Of a stretch of DNA of 64,000 bases, positions 15,705 to 24,440 are shown one piece after another. The number at the start of each line of letters is the position of its first letter. The first letter of the stretch is position 1. This stretch comes from Fictibacillus arsenicus (GTDB lineage: Bacteria; Bacillota; Bacilli; Bacillales; Fictibacillaceae). The translations under genes were made by a program, and so were the position numbers. The notes below the pieces were generated by a model. That model had not been told where the DNA came from. It saw only the letters and a list, made by a program, of their open reading frames with translations, and ran no database searches. The DNA lies in assembly GCF_001642935.1 (NCBI RefSeq), contig NZ_CP016761.1, positions 3,534,001 to 3,598,000 of the forward strand. The letters run 5' to 3'.

Positions 15705-17120
15705 TTGGGGGAAGTAAATCACGATAAGCAAGGCCTTCAAAAAGCGTTAAAACCCATACACTTATGGGCAATCGCAGTCGGAATGGTTATCTCAGGTCAG
15801 TACTTCGGCTGGAACTACGGGTTTGAACAAGGCGGTACGCTCGGGCTTATGGGTGCCGCGCTTTTCATCACCATCTTCTACACCGCCTTTATTTTCAGCT
15901 ATTCGGAACTATCGACCTCCATTCCACACGCAGGCGGGCCATCGGCTTATGCCAGGCGTGCGATGGGACCATATGCAGGTTTTATGACGGGAATCTCGGT
16001 ACTGATCGAGTTCGTGTTCGCCCCGCCAGCCATTGCCGTTGCGACCGGGGCATACATCAACTTTCTCATCCCGGCAATCAACCCGGTTTATGCGACAGTT
16101 GCCGTGTTCGTCTTTTTCATTTTAATCAACATGATCGGTGTAAAAGGTGCCGCACTTATCGAGCTAGTCGCCACAATCATCGCACTCATCGGACTTGCTA
16201 TTTATTTTGCTGCTGGCTCCACACACGTCCAGCTAGACTACATTTTTAACGAAAATGCACTTCCGAACGGATGGACCGGCATGTGGATGGCAATTCCATT
16301 TGCGATCTGGTTCTATCTAGCGGTTGAAGGCGGTGCGATGGCAGCTGAAGAAGTTCAGAATCCCAAAAAAGACATTCCAAAAGGCTTCATCGCCGGAATT
16401 TTAACACTAGCCATTTGTACGATAGGAACGCTCTTCATAACAGCCGGCTTGGGTGGCGGTGTTGGACAGCCAGCAGATAACCCGCTTCCACAGGCACTCG
16501 CTTCCGTTTACGGTGAAGGTCACTTCTTTCCTAAGCTAGTAGCTGTGATCGGACTCGCCGGGTTAATCGCGAGCCTTCACGGCATCATCATCGGCTACTC
16601 ACGCCAGACATTCGCCCTTTCACGTGCCGGGTACCTGCCTAAGTTTTTATCAAGATTATCAAAGCGTCAAATTCCAACTTGGGGACTTCTCCTCCCGGGC
16701 GGAATCGGTGTCATTGCAGCAGCTAACGCCACATTTGCCAACCAGCTTATTATCCTAGCGGTATTTGGTGCTGCCATGATGTATTGTTTAAGCTTGGTTT
16801 CCCTGTTCATTTTAAGAAAAAAAGAGCCAAACCTGCACCGGCCGTTTAAAGTCTCATACCCTCTCGTTCCAGGTGTGGCAATCGTTCTCGGGGTTATCTC
16901 GCTTTTCTGTGTGATCTATTACAGCGTGTTTAATCAATCGCTGCCGTTGTTTGGAGTAAACATTCCGCTGCTTGGAGTGCTCCTGTTCATTTATGGAGCC
17001 GCAACCGTCTATTATTTAGCGGTTGGACGCCATAAACTTCTTCCGATCGAAGAAGAGTTTAGAGTGTTTGATGAATTAGAGGCGGAAAGTGATGAGAGTT
17101 TGAGAAAGAAGAACGCATAA
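15705..17120 (+). CDS. Ethanolamine-type APC-family permease
   Basis: The 471-residue protein has about twelve membrane segments. Its start HLWAIAVGMVISGQYFGWN is characteristic of the ethanolamine permease (Eat) branch of the amino acid-polyamine-organocation superfamily. I place the start at TTG 15705 because AAAGGAG lies 8 bases upstream; an ATG at 15672 lacks a ribosome-binding site. It ends the ethanolamine-like cluster and is followed by a strong terminator. This gene is the best sequence-based clue that the locus handles ethanolamine. Confidence 0.85.
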   Translation: MGEVNHDKQGLQKALKPIHLWAIAVGMVISGQYFGWNYGFEQGGTLGLMGAALFITIFYTAFIFSYSELSTSIPHAGGPSAYARRAMGPYAGFMTGISVLIEFVFAPPAIAVATGAYINFLIPAINPVYATVAVFVFFILINMIGVKGAALIELVATIIALIGLAIYFAAGSTHVQLDYIFNENALPNGWTGMWMAIPFAIWFYLAVEGGAMAAEEVQNPKKDIPKGFIAGILTLAICTIGTLFITAGLGGGVGQPADNPLPQALASVYGEGHFFPKLVAVIGLAGLIASLHGIIIGYSRQTFALSRAGYLPKFLSRLSKRQIPTWGLLLPGGIGVIAAANATFANQLIILAVFGAAMMYCLSLVSLFILRKKEPNLHRPFKVSYPLVPGVAIVLGVISLFCVIYYSVFNQSLPLFGVNIPLLGVLLFIYGAATVYYLAVGRHKLLPIEEEFRVFDELEAESDESLRKKNA

Positions 17121-17122
17121 TG

Positions 17123-17149
17123 AAAAGGCCATCTTTATTGGCCTTTTTT
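17123..17149 (+). terminator. Terminator of the ethanolamine-type permease gene
   Basis: AAAAGGCCA (17123-17131) pairs with TGGCCTTTT (17139-17147) followed by Ts. Confidence 0.88.
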
Positions 17150-17240
17150 ACGTTCATAAGAGTTTAATAGCACCCATAACATCTATAGAAGATTATTCGT
17201 ATATATGTTAAAATTCCAATAAAAGGATGTTAGGTGCTGT

Positions 17241-17663
17241 ATGAAAAATTTCATAAGTCTTAAAATGACCAGTAATCTATTGCTTGTTATTAATGGATTC
17301 ATGCTTTTACTGCATATCTTAATCTTGCTCAAAATAGTACCTTATGATTTCATCTGGGGCGGACAAATAAATAATACTGCAGATCTCTATCGGCTAGAAA
17401 GCATCTCAATACTCATACAGTGCGGGTTTATTTTTATCATTTCATTAAGAGCAGGGTACATCTTTCCAGGAAAGCTTAAAAAAACAGCAAATGTGGGTGT
17501 ATGGATAATCTTCATCTTCATGATCTTAAACACAATCGTCAACATTACATCAAGCTCTGGTATTGAATCATTAGTAATGACCCCATTAACGATTATACTC
17601 GCCATATTGACATTCAGGCTAGCCCTCGAAAAAGAGGGCCACAACACAACCATTTCTCACTAA
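17241..17663 (+). CDS. Small membrane protein of unknown function
   Basis: The 140-residue protein has four predicted hydrophobic segments (about residues 13-33, 53-72, 83-101 and 110-127) and little soluble sequence. AAAGGATG lies upstream of the ATG, somewhat far away. It has its own terminator. I do not recognise the family. Confidence 0.65.
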   Translation: MKNFISLKMTSNLLLVINGFMLLLHILILLKIVPYDFIWGGQINNTADLYRLESISILIQCGFIFIISLRAGYIFPGKLKKTANVGVWIIFIFMILNTIVNITSSSGIESLVMTPLTIILAILTFRLALEKEGHNTTISH

Positions 17664-17690
17664 ACAGCTCGCCATTAGAGCTGTTTTTTA
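17662..17690 (+). terminator. Terminator of the small membrane protein gene
   Basis: AAACAGCTC (17662-17670) pairs with GAGCTGTTT (17678-17686), followed by Ts. It overlaps the stop codon. Confidence 0.85.
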
Positions 17691-17818
17691 TTTTCCCTTT
17701 CAAGACAACTGCCTATCATCTTTCCCCCTCCCCCTGCATACAATGAGTTAATACATGAAATATGGTTAAGCCATTACCGAAAGAAATGGACAAATCATGT
17801 TTTGAAGGGAGAGATCGT

Positions 17819-18148
17819 ATGAGCGGATATCCGAACATGAGGGAGTTTTACCAGAAGGGGCTCATTCTTATCGGAGAGAATGATCGAGCGGCTCTTTTGC
17901 AGAAATCAGGAGAAAATACTTCGCACGAAGGGTCCACACACTGGCTCATAGCGATGGAAGGCAGCGAAAAGCAGCCCGATATTTACCAATGGAAGGTTCT
18001 CATCTACCCATCTGATTCAAAAAAAGTAAACTGCTACAAGTCACCGTACTACTCATCACAGCACTTTTCATCCATACACGACGCCATCAATTATTCAAAT
18101 GAGCTGAGCCAAAAAGCCAGAGAAGATCAGCTGAATACCCTCGAATAA
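17819..18148 (+). CDS. Hypothetical soluble protein
   Basis: The 109-residue protein begins MSGYPNMREFYQKG. GAAGGGAGAG lies just upstream of the ATG at 17819, which is better than an in-frame ATG at 17762. The sequence is polar and has no signal peptide or membrane span. It has the look of a small alpha/beta domain (HWLIAMEG, YQWKVLIYPSD). Family not recognised. From 18149 to the gerA-type gene I see only array D and no convincing gene. Confidence 0.6.
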   Translation: MSGYPNMREFYQKGLILIGENDRAALLQKSGENTSHEGSTHWLIAMEGSEKQPDIYQWKVLIYPSDSKKVNCYKSPYYSSQHFSSIHDAINYSNELSQKAREDQLNTLE

Positions 18149-18320
18149 CCACATAGATAGATTATCAGTTTTACCTTAGCTTTTCTTTTTACCTTGGATT
18201 GTGAAATAGTGTACATAAGCCCTCGTCAAATACATAGAACACCAGCAATGAAGTGGATTAGAGCCAGTTCATTTTTATTATGTCTTTTTGGCGATACTTG
18301 CTTGTCGAGCGGTGTCGGCT

Positions 18321-18409
18321 CGAGAGTATATGAAAATTTTCGTGAGAATAGCAGGGAAACTCGTGAGATTACGGGGATTTTTCGTGAGATTAAATATGAA
18401 ACTCGTGAA
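18321..18409 (-). repeat. Array D: four to five units of the array C core in opposite orientation
   Basis: On the plus strand GTGAG cores start at 18342, 18363 and 18384, with GTGAA at 18405, all 21 bases apart; a degenerate GAGAG at 18322 may be a fifth. The unit TTCGTGAGAT is the inverse complement of ATCTCACGAA in array C. It lies upstream of the gerA-type gene. Confidence 0.75.
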
Positions 18410-18582
18410 AAAAAACGTTCCCAAGCGCTTCCCCACCTAAACTTTCCCCAAGTCGTCTGCATTCGCTTCTGCCTACACTCCCTACCATTTTATTTCCCTC
18501 ACTATGCAACCAAAGAATATTCACTCGTGATCACGTCAATACTGCATACTATGACTTTATAGAGAAAGAAGATGGATGCGAA

Positions 18583-19965
18583 ATGACAGAATCATCTCGT
18601 GAATTTCTTACCGCTGATCTATCTCATAATTTAAAAATCATCGAAGAAAAAATGAATAATACTGCTGATTTAAAGATAAGGAAATTATCCTTTCATGGTA
18701 AGACCATTTTCCTTTTATATCTAGATACGATAACGGATAAGGAATCGATTGAAATGCATATCATCAATCCGATTAACAAGCAGATCTCAGAAAGTATTGA
18801 GGGTACGTTAAGCGCAAAACAATTTTCGATTCTCACTACCTTTAATGATATAAGCAACTCATTAGTTGAGGGAAATACGATTTTATTGATGCAAGACGGC
18901 AACATTGCCTATTCGATCGCTACATTGACCGATGAAAAGCGTGCGATAAATGAATCGTTAAACGAAAAAGTGACAATGGGTGCCCATGATAGTTTTGTTG
19001 AAAACGCCAGCACCAATATAGCTTTACTAAGAAAACGGCTCCGATCTGCCGATTTCAAAGTCGAATACCAAAAATTTGGAACAACAACAAATGTTGAAGT
19101 TGCAATCTGCTATATTGAATCAAAAGTGGATCCCGCTGTTCTTCATTCCATTAAAAGCAGATTGGAAAAAATAAATAATACGGAGCTCTATAATGCTCGT
19201 CAGTTGCAAGAAATCCTGGAAGATTACCCGTATTCTCCTTTTCCGCAAACGCTTCGATCGGAAAGGCCAGACCGGGCAGTTATAAATCTTTTAAAAGGAA
19301 GTACGGTTATTTTTCTTGAGCATGAACCTTCTGCCTTAATTACACCTGTCTCTTTTTATTCGTTTTTGAGAAGTCCGGAAGATTATAACTCCAGATGGTT
19401 CGTGAACCTTTTTTATTATTCATTAAGATTACTTGCTTTTATTATGTCCGTAACACTTCCGGCTTTTTATATCGCTGTAAATGCCTATCATTCTTCCATA
19501 TTGCCTGTAAGTACCTTTTATACTCTAAAGCTTTCCGTTTTGAATGTCCCGTTTCATCCTTTTATCGAAGCGGTTATGATGCAGATTATATTGGAATTGT
19601 TGAAGGAAGCATCGGTTAGACTCCCATCGGCGGTTGCCCAAACAATCGGTACTGTTGGGGCGATTGTCATCGGTTCAGCAATCGTTCAAACCAACTTTAT
19701 ATCGAATACAATGGTCGTGGTAATTGCGATTACTGCAGTTTCATCCTTTGTCATGCCGATCGGAGAAATGAGTACAACAATCCGTTTAATGAGTTTTCCA
19801 CTCATTTTTCTAGCAGCCCTTTTTGGCTTTATAGGGATTGCATTCGGATTGATGGTCTATACGACACATCTTGTAAAACTGACATCTGCCGGAAAAGCGT
19901 ATGTAGATTCACCTAACATTCTTCAATCAACGCTAAAAAAAGCACCTAACAAAGGAAAGGCGTAG
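18583..19965 (+). CDS. Spore germination protein, GerA subunit-A family
   Basis: This is the A subunit of a germinant receptor in the spore inner membrane. The 460-residue protein has a soluble N-terminal domain (about residues 1-250, ending PYSPFPQTLRSERPD) and a C-terminal membrane domain of about five spans (FVNLFYYSLRLLAFIMSVTL onward). It starts a three-gene A-B-C operon with its B subunit 7 bases downstream. CATACTA at 18545-18551 resembles a sigma-G -10 box, as expected for forespore genes, but I see no clear -35. Confidence 0.92.
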   Translation: MTESSREFLTADLSHNLKIIEEKMNNTADLKIRKLSFHGKTIFLLYLDTITDKESIEMHIINPINKQISESIEGTLSAKQFSILTTFNDISNSLVEGNTILLMQDGNIAYSIATLTDEKRAINESLNEKVTMGAHDSFVENASTNIALLRKRLRSADFKVEYQKFGTTTNVEVAICYIESKVDPAVLHSIKSRLEKINNTELYNARQLQEILEDYPYSPFPQTLRSERPDRAVINLLKGSTVIFLEHEPSALITPVSFYSFLRSPEDYNSRWFVNLFYYSLRLLAFIMSVTLPAFYIAVNAYHSSILPVSTFYTLKLSVLNVPFHPFIEAVMMQIILELLKEASVRLPSAVAQTIGTVGAIVIGSAIVQTNFISNTMVVVIAITAVSSFVMPIGEMSTTIRLMSFPLIFLAALFGFIGIAFGLMVYTTHLVKLTSAGKAYVDSPNILQSTLKKAPNKGKA

Positions 19966-19972
19966 GATCCAT

Positions 19973-21034
19973 ATGCTTACAAATAAGAATTTATTTTTCT
20001 TAATTATACAAGCCCAGATCGGCATCGGCATCCTCGGTCTGCCCTATATTTTATATAACGACGTACAGCAGGATGGCTGGATGTCTCTTCTTGTCGCCGG
20101 AGTTTTGGCGCAAGGTGTCATCATTATTCTTGTCATGCTTTGCAGAACCTCACCAAAAGAAACCTTTTATGAGCTCAACCTAAGACTGTTAGGGAATTTT
20201 TTAGGAAAACTTTTAAACATAAGTTACGTCCTGTACTTTACATTGCTTTCGTTGCTCTTAATGATCCTTGTTTCAGATGTAATCAACACATGGATCCTGC
20301 ATAGAACACCTCGGTGGGCGATCATTTTATTACTATTAATTGCATCAGCCTATATTGCGAAAGAAAAAATCGTAACCATTTCTAGAACGTTCCTCTTTTT
20401 TTCCGTTCTTTTTTTAGGTCTGATTTTTTTGCTCATCCTTGTCTATCAGCAAGATACACACATCGGAAGACTGCGGCCAATTGGGACAAACAGTTTTATG
20501 GAGATTATTAAAGCTAGTCCGGATGCTTTCGTTTCAATCATTGGCTTTGAACTCATTTTATTCATCATGCCGTTTCTGAAGAATCCTAAAAAGAGTCTAA
20601 TAGTTCTTTCCTTTGCGAATTTGTTTACCGTTGCGCTATATGTCTTCCTTTTTGTTACATGTGTGATTTCTTTTAGCGGTGTACAATTCAGCCTCATTCA
20701 AGAACCTCTGTTGTATCTTTTTCGTGGATTATCGTTCGAGTTTGTCGAGAGAATCGATGTTATCTTTCTTTCTTTTTGGCTTGTCCCGATCGCAAGTACA
20801 CTCGTAATTCAGCTTTTTAACGCCAGTCATGGCGTTCAACATTTATTTTCAATCCAAAGGAAAAAAGCGGTGTATTTAATTTCCGTTATTTTATTCTGCA
20901 TCGGTTTATTTCCTGTTAGTGTTGCAGTAAAAGATACACTCTCAAATATCTTGATCTATTTAAACATAACCTTTGTTTTTTTCTTTCCCACTCTATTGTT
21001 GATAATCGCAAAACTTAGGGGGAAGAAAGCATGA
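19973..21034 (+). CDS. Spore germination protein, GerA subunit-B family
   Basis: The 353-residue protein has about ten membrane spans and belongs to the APC-like germinant receptor B subunits, which bind the germinant. The motif QIGIGILGLPY in the first span is typical. It lies between subunits A and C and overlaps C by four bases (ATGA). Confidence 0.92.
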   Translation: MLTNKNLFFLIIQAQIGIGILGLPYILYNDVQQDGWMSLLVAGVLAQGVIIILVMLCRTSPKETFYELNLRLLGNFLGKLLNISYVLYFTLLSLLLMILVSDVINTWILHRTPRWAIILLLLIASAYIAKEKIVTISRTFLFFSVLFLGLIFLLILVYQQDTHIGRLRPIGTNSFMEIIKASPDAFVSIIGFELILFIMPFLKNPKKSLIVLSFANLFTVALYVFLFVTCVISFSGVQFSLIQEPLLYLFRGLSFEFVERIDVIFLSFWLVPIASTLVIQLFNASHGVQHLFSIQRKKAVYLISVILFCIGLFPVSVAVKDTLSNILIYLNITFVFFFPTLLLIIAKLRGKKA

Positions 21035-22149
21035 AAAATACGTTGTTAAAAATAATCATCCCTTTGACTCTCATTCCTCTGTTATCCGGATGCTGGGACC
21101 AGAAGTTAATCGTGGATCAAGAAGTAATGAATGGCATAAGTTTTGATTTAGAGGACGAAAAAGTTAAGTCTACGATATTGGTACTTAACATCATACCGAT
21201 GGGAACAGGCTTTTTCGACTTTAAAAACCAGATTTCTTCTGCCACCGGCCATTCTTTAGAAGATACGTATCGGGAATTAAGAACATATTATACAGGACCT
21301 TTAACCGCATCAAAATCACGCATCGTTTTGTTTGGAGAAAGTTTTGCCAAGAAAAATTTAAACGCCTATCTCGATTTTTTCTTCCGTTTACCCGATCCTT
21401 ATCTCGGGAGTAAAGTCGCAATCGTAAAAGGGCAAGAAGCAAGCGAATTTTTTTCTACGAAAGAAATCGGCACGAACCCAATCGCCTTTGGCTTATATGA
21501 AATCATAGATGCAGCGGAAGATAATTCGACGGTTCCTAAAGGGACGCTGAACACGTTATTTACCTATTTTAATGAAGAAGGAAAAGATTTTCTCCTTCCT
21601 GTCTTGGAGAAAAAAGAGGGCAATATTCTTGTTTCGGGAGCAGGATTAATCAGCCAAAATGCTTATTCGGGAGAGATGATTTCCTTAAAAGACTGTTCCC
21701 TTCTTTTATTATTGATGGATAATTACGGGGATCGTGTCGATCTGGAAACATATCTAAGTGAAAAAAAGAAATTAAACAATCAGGTTGCCTATCGGATTAT
21801 AAAATCCAAACGAGAGATGAAAATTAAGAAAGATGCCTTACAAAAGCCAACAGTAGACATATCCTTAAACCTGAAAGTTATGATTCATCAATACCCAAAG
21901 ACCGAAAGCATTGATTCCAAGAAAATTAAAGAGTTAGAAGAAACCATATCACGGGATTTAACAAAAAAATCTCAAGCGATTATGAAACAGACACAAAAGG
22001 CCAAAAGTGATGTCTTGGGGATTGGACGAGAAATAAAAGAGACTGATCCCTCAGCCTGGAAAGCACAAATTTGGAGAGAAACGTATCCTGAGATAAAAAT
22101 AAATACACACGTAAAAGTAACGATTGAGAAGACAGGAATACTGAAATAA
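21031..22149 (+). CDS. Spore germination lipoprotein, GerA subunit-C family
   Basis: The 372-residue lipoprotein has lipobox LLSGC with Cys21, followed by WDQKLI, the classic GerC start. The C-terminal region (PTVDISLNLKVMIHQYP, THVKVTIEKTG) is the conserved third domain. Its ATG overlaps the B-subunit stop, and a terminator follows immediately. Confidence 0.92.
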   Translation: MKNTLLKIIIPLTLIPLLSGCWDQKLIVDQEVMNGISFDLEDEKVKSTILVLNIIPMGTGFFDFKNQISSATGHSLEDTYRELRTYYTGPLTASKSRIVLFGESFAKKNLNAYLDFFFRLPDPYLGSKVAIVKGQEASEFFSTKEIGTNPIAFGLYEIIDAAEDNSTVPKGTLNTLFTYFNEEGKDFLLPVLEKKEGNILVSGAGLISQNAYSGEMISLKDCSLLLLLMDNYGDRVDLETYLSEKKKLNNQVAYRIIKSKREMKIKKDALQKPTVDISLNLKVMIHQYPKTESIDSKKIKELEETISRDLTKKSQAIMKQTQKAKSDVLGIGREIKETDPSAWKAQIWRETYPEIKINTHVKVTIEKTGILK

Positions 22150-22153
22150 CAAA

Positions 22154-22180
22154 AAAAGCACGCGAATGTGTGCTTTTTTT
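22154..22180 (+). terminator. Terminator of the germination operon
   Basis: AAAAGCAC (22154-22161) pairs with GTGCTTTT (22170-22177) followed by Ts. Confidence 0.88.
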
Positions 22181-22215
22181 CAATGGAATTTTAAACAGTT
22201 GTTTAAAAAAGTATA

Positions 22216-22374
22216 CTAGCTCTGAACCGTCACTTCTGATTTATGTACCAATATCACCCGTCGCAAATAGCCTTTTTCAATTTTCCTTATCTCTATAAAA
22301 TCAGACGTATAGACGTGCAGAACGATATACGGTTCATTTTGATAAGTTACAATATTTCCTCTTTGAATACTCAT
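22216..22374 (-). CDS. Small 52-residue protein of unknown function
   Basis: ATG at 22374 is preceded by AGGGTG at a 6-base distance. The peptide begins MSIQRGNIVTYQNEPYIVLH and is strongly patterned for beta strands (YIVLHVY, FIEIRKI, RRVILVH, EVTV), like a small SH3/KOW-type barrel. It is convergent with the germination operon and divergent from the HTH-TPR regulator. Composition and ribosome-binding site make it a likely real gene. Confidence 0.6.
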   Translation of the reverse strand: MSIQRGNIVTYQNEPYIVLHVYTSDFIEIRKIEKGYLRRVILVHKSEVTVQS

Positions 22375-22434
22375 GCTATCACCCTAGATGTCACTTGATA
22401 TAGATAATTATACCTAAAATCGGTACCGTAAAAA

Positions 22435-22493
22435 TTGGGAAACATAGCGGATAAATAAGCACTAATCTCGAAAAAATGAGCATAGTTTCCCAA
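22435..22493. promoter_or_regulatory. Separated 9-bp inverted repeat upstream of the HTH-TPR regulator
   Basis: TTGGGAAAC (22435-22443) and GTTTCCCAA (22485-22493) are exact inverse complements 41 bases apart. No T run follows, so it is not a terminator. It lies between two divergent genes and could be a pair of operator half-sites. Confidence 0.4.
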
Positions 22494-22598
22494 CATAGAT
22501 CTGCATCGCTTTTCTTATTCACTTCCTAAGCGTTTTATAAAGGTATATTCCAATTATATTAAGTGTTAAAATCAAAAGAAAACGGCGGGGGTAAAAGA

Positions 22599-23867
22599 AT
22601 GCACCTAGGCGAAAAGATACGGTACTTTCGAAAAGTCAAAAACTTATCCCAGCAAGAACTCGCAGCCGGGATCTGTTCGATTCCCTATTTAAGCAAAATT
22701 GAAAACGGCGTAACCGAACCTTCACATGAAATACAAGAGCATCTAGCCGCTCGATTAGAAATAAGATTAGAGTCCATGAACGAAAACGAGATGATGCGAA
22801 ACTATGTTGATCTCTTTCATTCCCTTTATCAGAGAGACCATAAATCTGCTGTACAGAAGTATAATACTTTGATAGATTCCCCATCACAATCTGTCGATCA
22901 AGATATCTTGCACAAAATATTTAAAAGCATCTATATGATGATGACCAAGCAAGAAACACAGGGAGTTCACGCTTTGTTAGATGAGGTTTCATACATAGAC
23001 AATGTGATGAAAGGGGAAAAAGCGTTTTACTATTTTCTAGCTAGAGGGCAGCTCAGCTATTATTCAAATAATTATGAGGAAGCATTTAACGATTTTTTAT
23101 TGGCAGAAAAACAGATGGAGAATAATCGCTTTCAAGAATGGGAAAAGGGATATTTGCTGTACTTGATCGCTCTCACAGCAAACCAGTTGTATAGAAATAT
23201 TCTTGCTTTAGAATACACCATCCAGGCATTAGAGATATTTGAGAAAACCTACTTCTTTAAGAGATGTGCTGATTGCAGAATAATCCTGGCTATCGTTCAT
23301 CTTCGGGTTAGAAATTTCGATGAATCTACTAAACAACTATTACTTGCTGAAACCATTGCGAATACCTTTAATGATAAGGTGCTACAGGGAGTGATTTATC
23401 ATAACTTAGGTAGTATCGCCACCCATAAAGGTGAAACAGAACAAGCTATTGAGCTCTATTCAAGAAGTCTGGAAGCAAAAGAAAATGTAACCCTTTCTGC
23501 AAAAATAATGACGATCTATGCTCTGGTGAAAGAATACGAAAAGACTAAGCAACCGGAAAAAGGCTTGGCTCTTATAGATACGTGGCTTGAACAAGTTAGT
23601 AATGATCCGTTTAACCACGGATTTGAACTTCATTTACTCTATTACAAAGATTTATTTACATACGGTGAAATAAATACGGAGTTTATGATTAACGAACTGA
23701 TCCCTTACTTCGAACAAAGAAACGAATGGATTCACCTTGCCGATTATTATCCGATACTCGGAAAGTATTTTGAGAAGCAGCAAAAGTACAAACAGGCCAG
23801 TATGTATTATTCATTAGGAATTGAAGCGTTGAAGAACATGCATCAAGTAGGGGTTACGTATGTATAA
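22599..23867 (+). CDS. HTH-TPR transcriptional regulator (NprR/PlcR-like architecture)
   Basis: The 422-residue protein has an XRE helix-turn-helix at residues 1-65 (EKIRYFRKVKNLSQQELAAG, IPYLSKIENG) and a TPR array over about 70-415. Domain order and length resemble the peptide-sensing regulators NprR and PlcR (RNPP family). GGCGGGGG precedes the ATG at 22599; the longer frame from 22563 lacks a site. No exported signal peptide gene follows, only a terminator, so peptide sensing is not established. Targets are unknown. Confidence 0.75.
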   Translation: MHLGEKIRYFRKVKNLSQQELAAGICSIPYLSKIENGVTEPSHEIQEHLAARLEIRLESMNENEMMRNYVDLFHSLYQRDHKSAVQKYNTLIDSPSQSVDQDILHKIFKSIYMMMTKQETQGVHALLDEVSYIDNVMKGEKAFYYFLARGQLSYYSNNYEEAFNDFLLAEKQMENNRFQEWEKGYLLYLIALTANQLYRNILALEYTIQALEIFEKTYFFKRCADCRIILAIVHLRVRNFDESTKQLLLAETIANTFNDKVLQGVIYHNLGSIATHKGETEQAIELYSRSLEAKENVTLSAKIMTIYALVKEYEKTKQPEKGLALIDTWLEQVSNDPFNHGFELHLLYYKDLFTYGEINTEFMINELIPYFEQRNEWIHLADYYPILGKYFEKQQKYKQASMYYSLGIEALKNMHQVGVTYV

Positions 23868-23871
23868 GTTG

Positions 23872-23905
23872 GACAACTAAAATCACTTTAGTTGTTCTTT
23901 TTTAT
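23872..23905 (+). terminator. Terminator of the HTH-TPR regulator gene
   Basis: GACAACTAAA (23872-23881) pairs with TTTAGTTGTT (23887-23896), followed by CTTTTTT. Confidence 0.85.
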
Positions 23906-23923
23906 AGGAAAACGTCTTTTACG

Positions 23924-24059
23924 GTACGTGTTCTTTTATCTATTACACGTTCGCTCAAAAAAAGCCCGCTACGCTCAGAATTCTTCATCTACGCTCAAAA
24001 TGCCTAGAGTTTCGCTCAAACTAGATGAGTATCACTCAAGATCCCTCCCGTTTCGCTCA
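23924..24059 (+). repeat. Array B: six units of the array A core with the same leader
   Basis: Cores start at 23953, 23973, 23993, 24014, 24034 (ACTCA variant) and 24055, at steps of 20 or 21. The leader resembles that of array A: GTACGTGT (23924-23931) then ACACGT (23945-23950), plus the preceding TTTTACG. The array starts just after the HTH-TPR terminator and ends at the fixX terminator. The unit spacers show no similarity between A and B. Confidence 0.8.
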
Positions 24060-24064
24060 ACCTT

Positions 24065-24091
24065 AAAAAAGTGCCTCATCAAGAGGCACTT
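24065..24091 (-). terminator. Terminator of the fixABCX operon
   Basis: On the minus strand AAGTGCCTC and GAGGCACTT pair, followed by TTTTTAAGG. Confidence 0.85.
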
Positions 24092-24146
24092 CACACTACT
24101 ATTTTTCACGCAAAACAGGAAAAACTCGCTTCAAAATGTTTTTCGC

Positions 24147-24440
24147 CTAACCCAATCGAAACACAATCCCATGCCCGCCTTTTGGGTACTCCCACTTGAT
24201 ATTCTGGTGCGGGCACCCGATTCGGCAGCTTCCGCATTCGTGACAGCCTTCGTACCCCACGTGCATGCGAATTTCTTCCCACTTATACACCTCAGCCGGA
24301 CAAAAGATCGTACAAATTTTATCCGGACAATGGTTCAAACAAACATCGGCATCCATAACGGTGAGATGTGATTTCGTGTCTGCGTTAAAACGAACGAGAT
24401 ACTGCTTTTCTTCGATGGTCTGACACTTCTTTTCGCTCAT
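24147..24440 (-). CDS. fixX: Ferredoxin-like protein FixX
   Basis: The 97-residue protein has two cysteine clusters (CLNHCPDKICTIFCP and CHECGSCRIGCP) for iron-sulfur binding. It completes the FixABCX electron-transfer flavoprotein complex, passing electrons with FixC. Its ATG directly follows the FixC stop codon. Confidence 0.93.
   Translation of the reverse strand: MSEKKCQTIEEKQYLVRFNADTKSHLTVMDADVCLNHCPDKICTIFCPAEVYKWEEIRMHVGYEGCHECGSCRIGCPHQNIKWEYPKGGHGIVFRLG

Noticed and set aside
18194-18562. Overlapping ORFs on both strands across array D (18194-18562 plus, 18226-18462 minus)
   Set aside because: Composition is not protein-like and the frames run through a non-coding repeat array without ribosome-binding sites.
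7182-24059. Periodic arrays as CRISPR
   Set aside because: Cores are only 6-11 bases and the period is 20-21, far below CRISPR repeat-spacer length; no cas genes are present.
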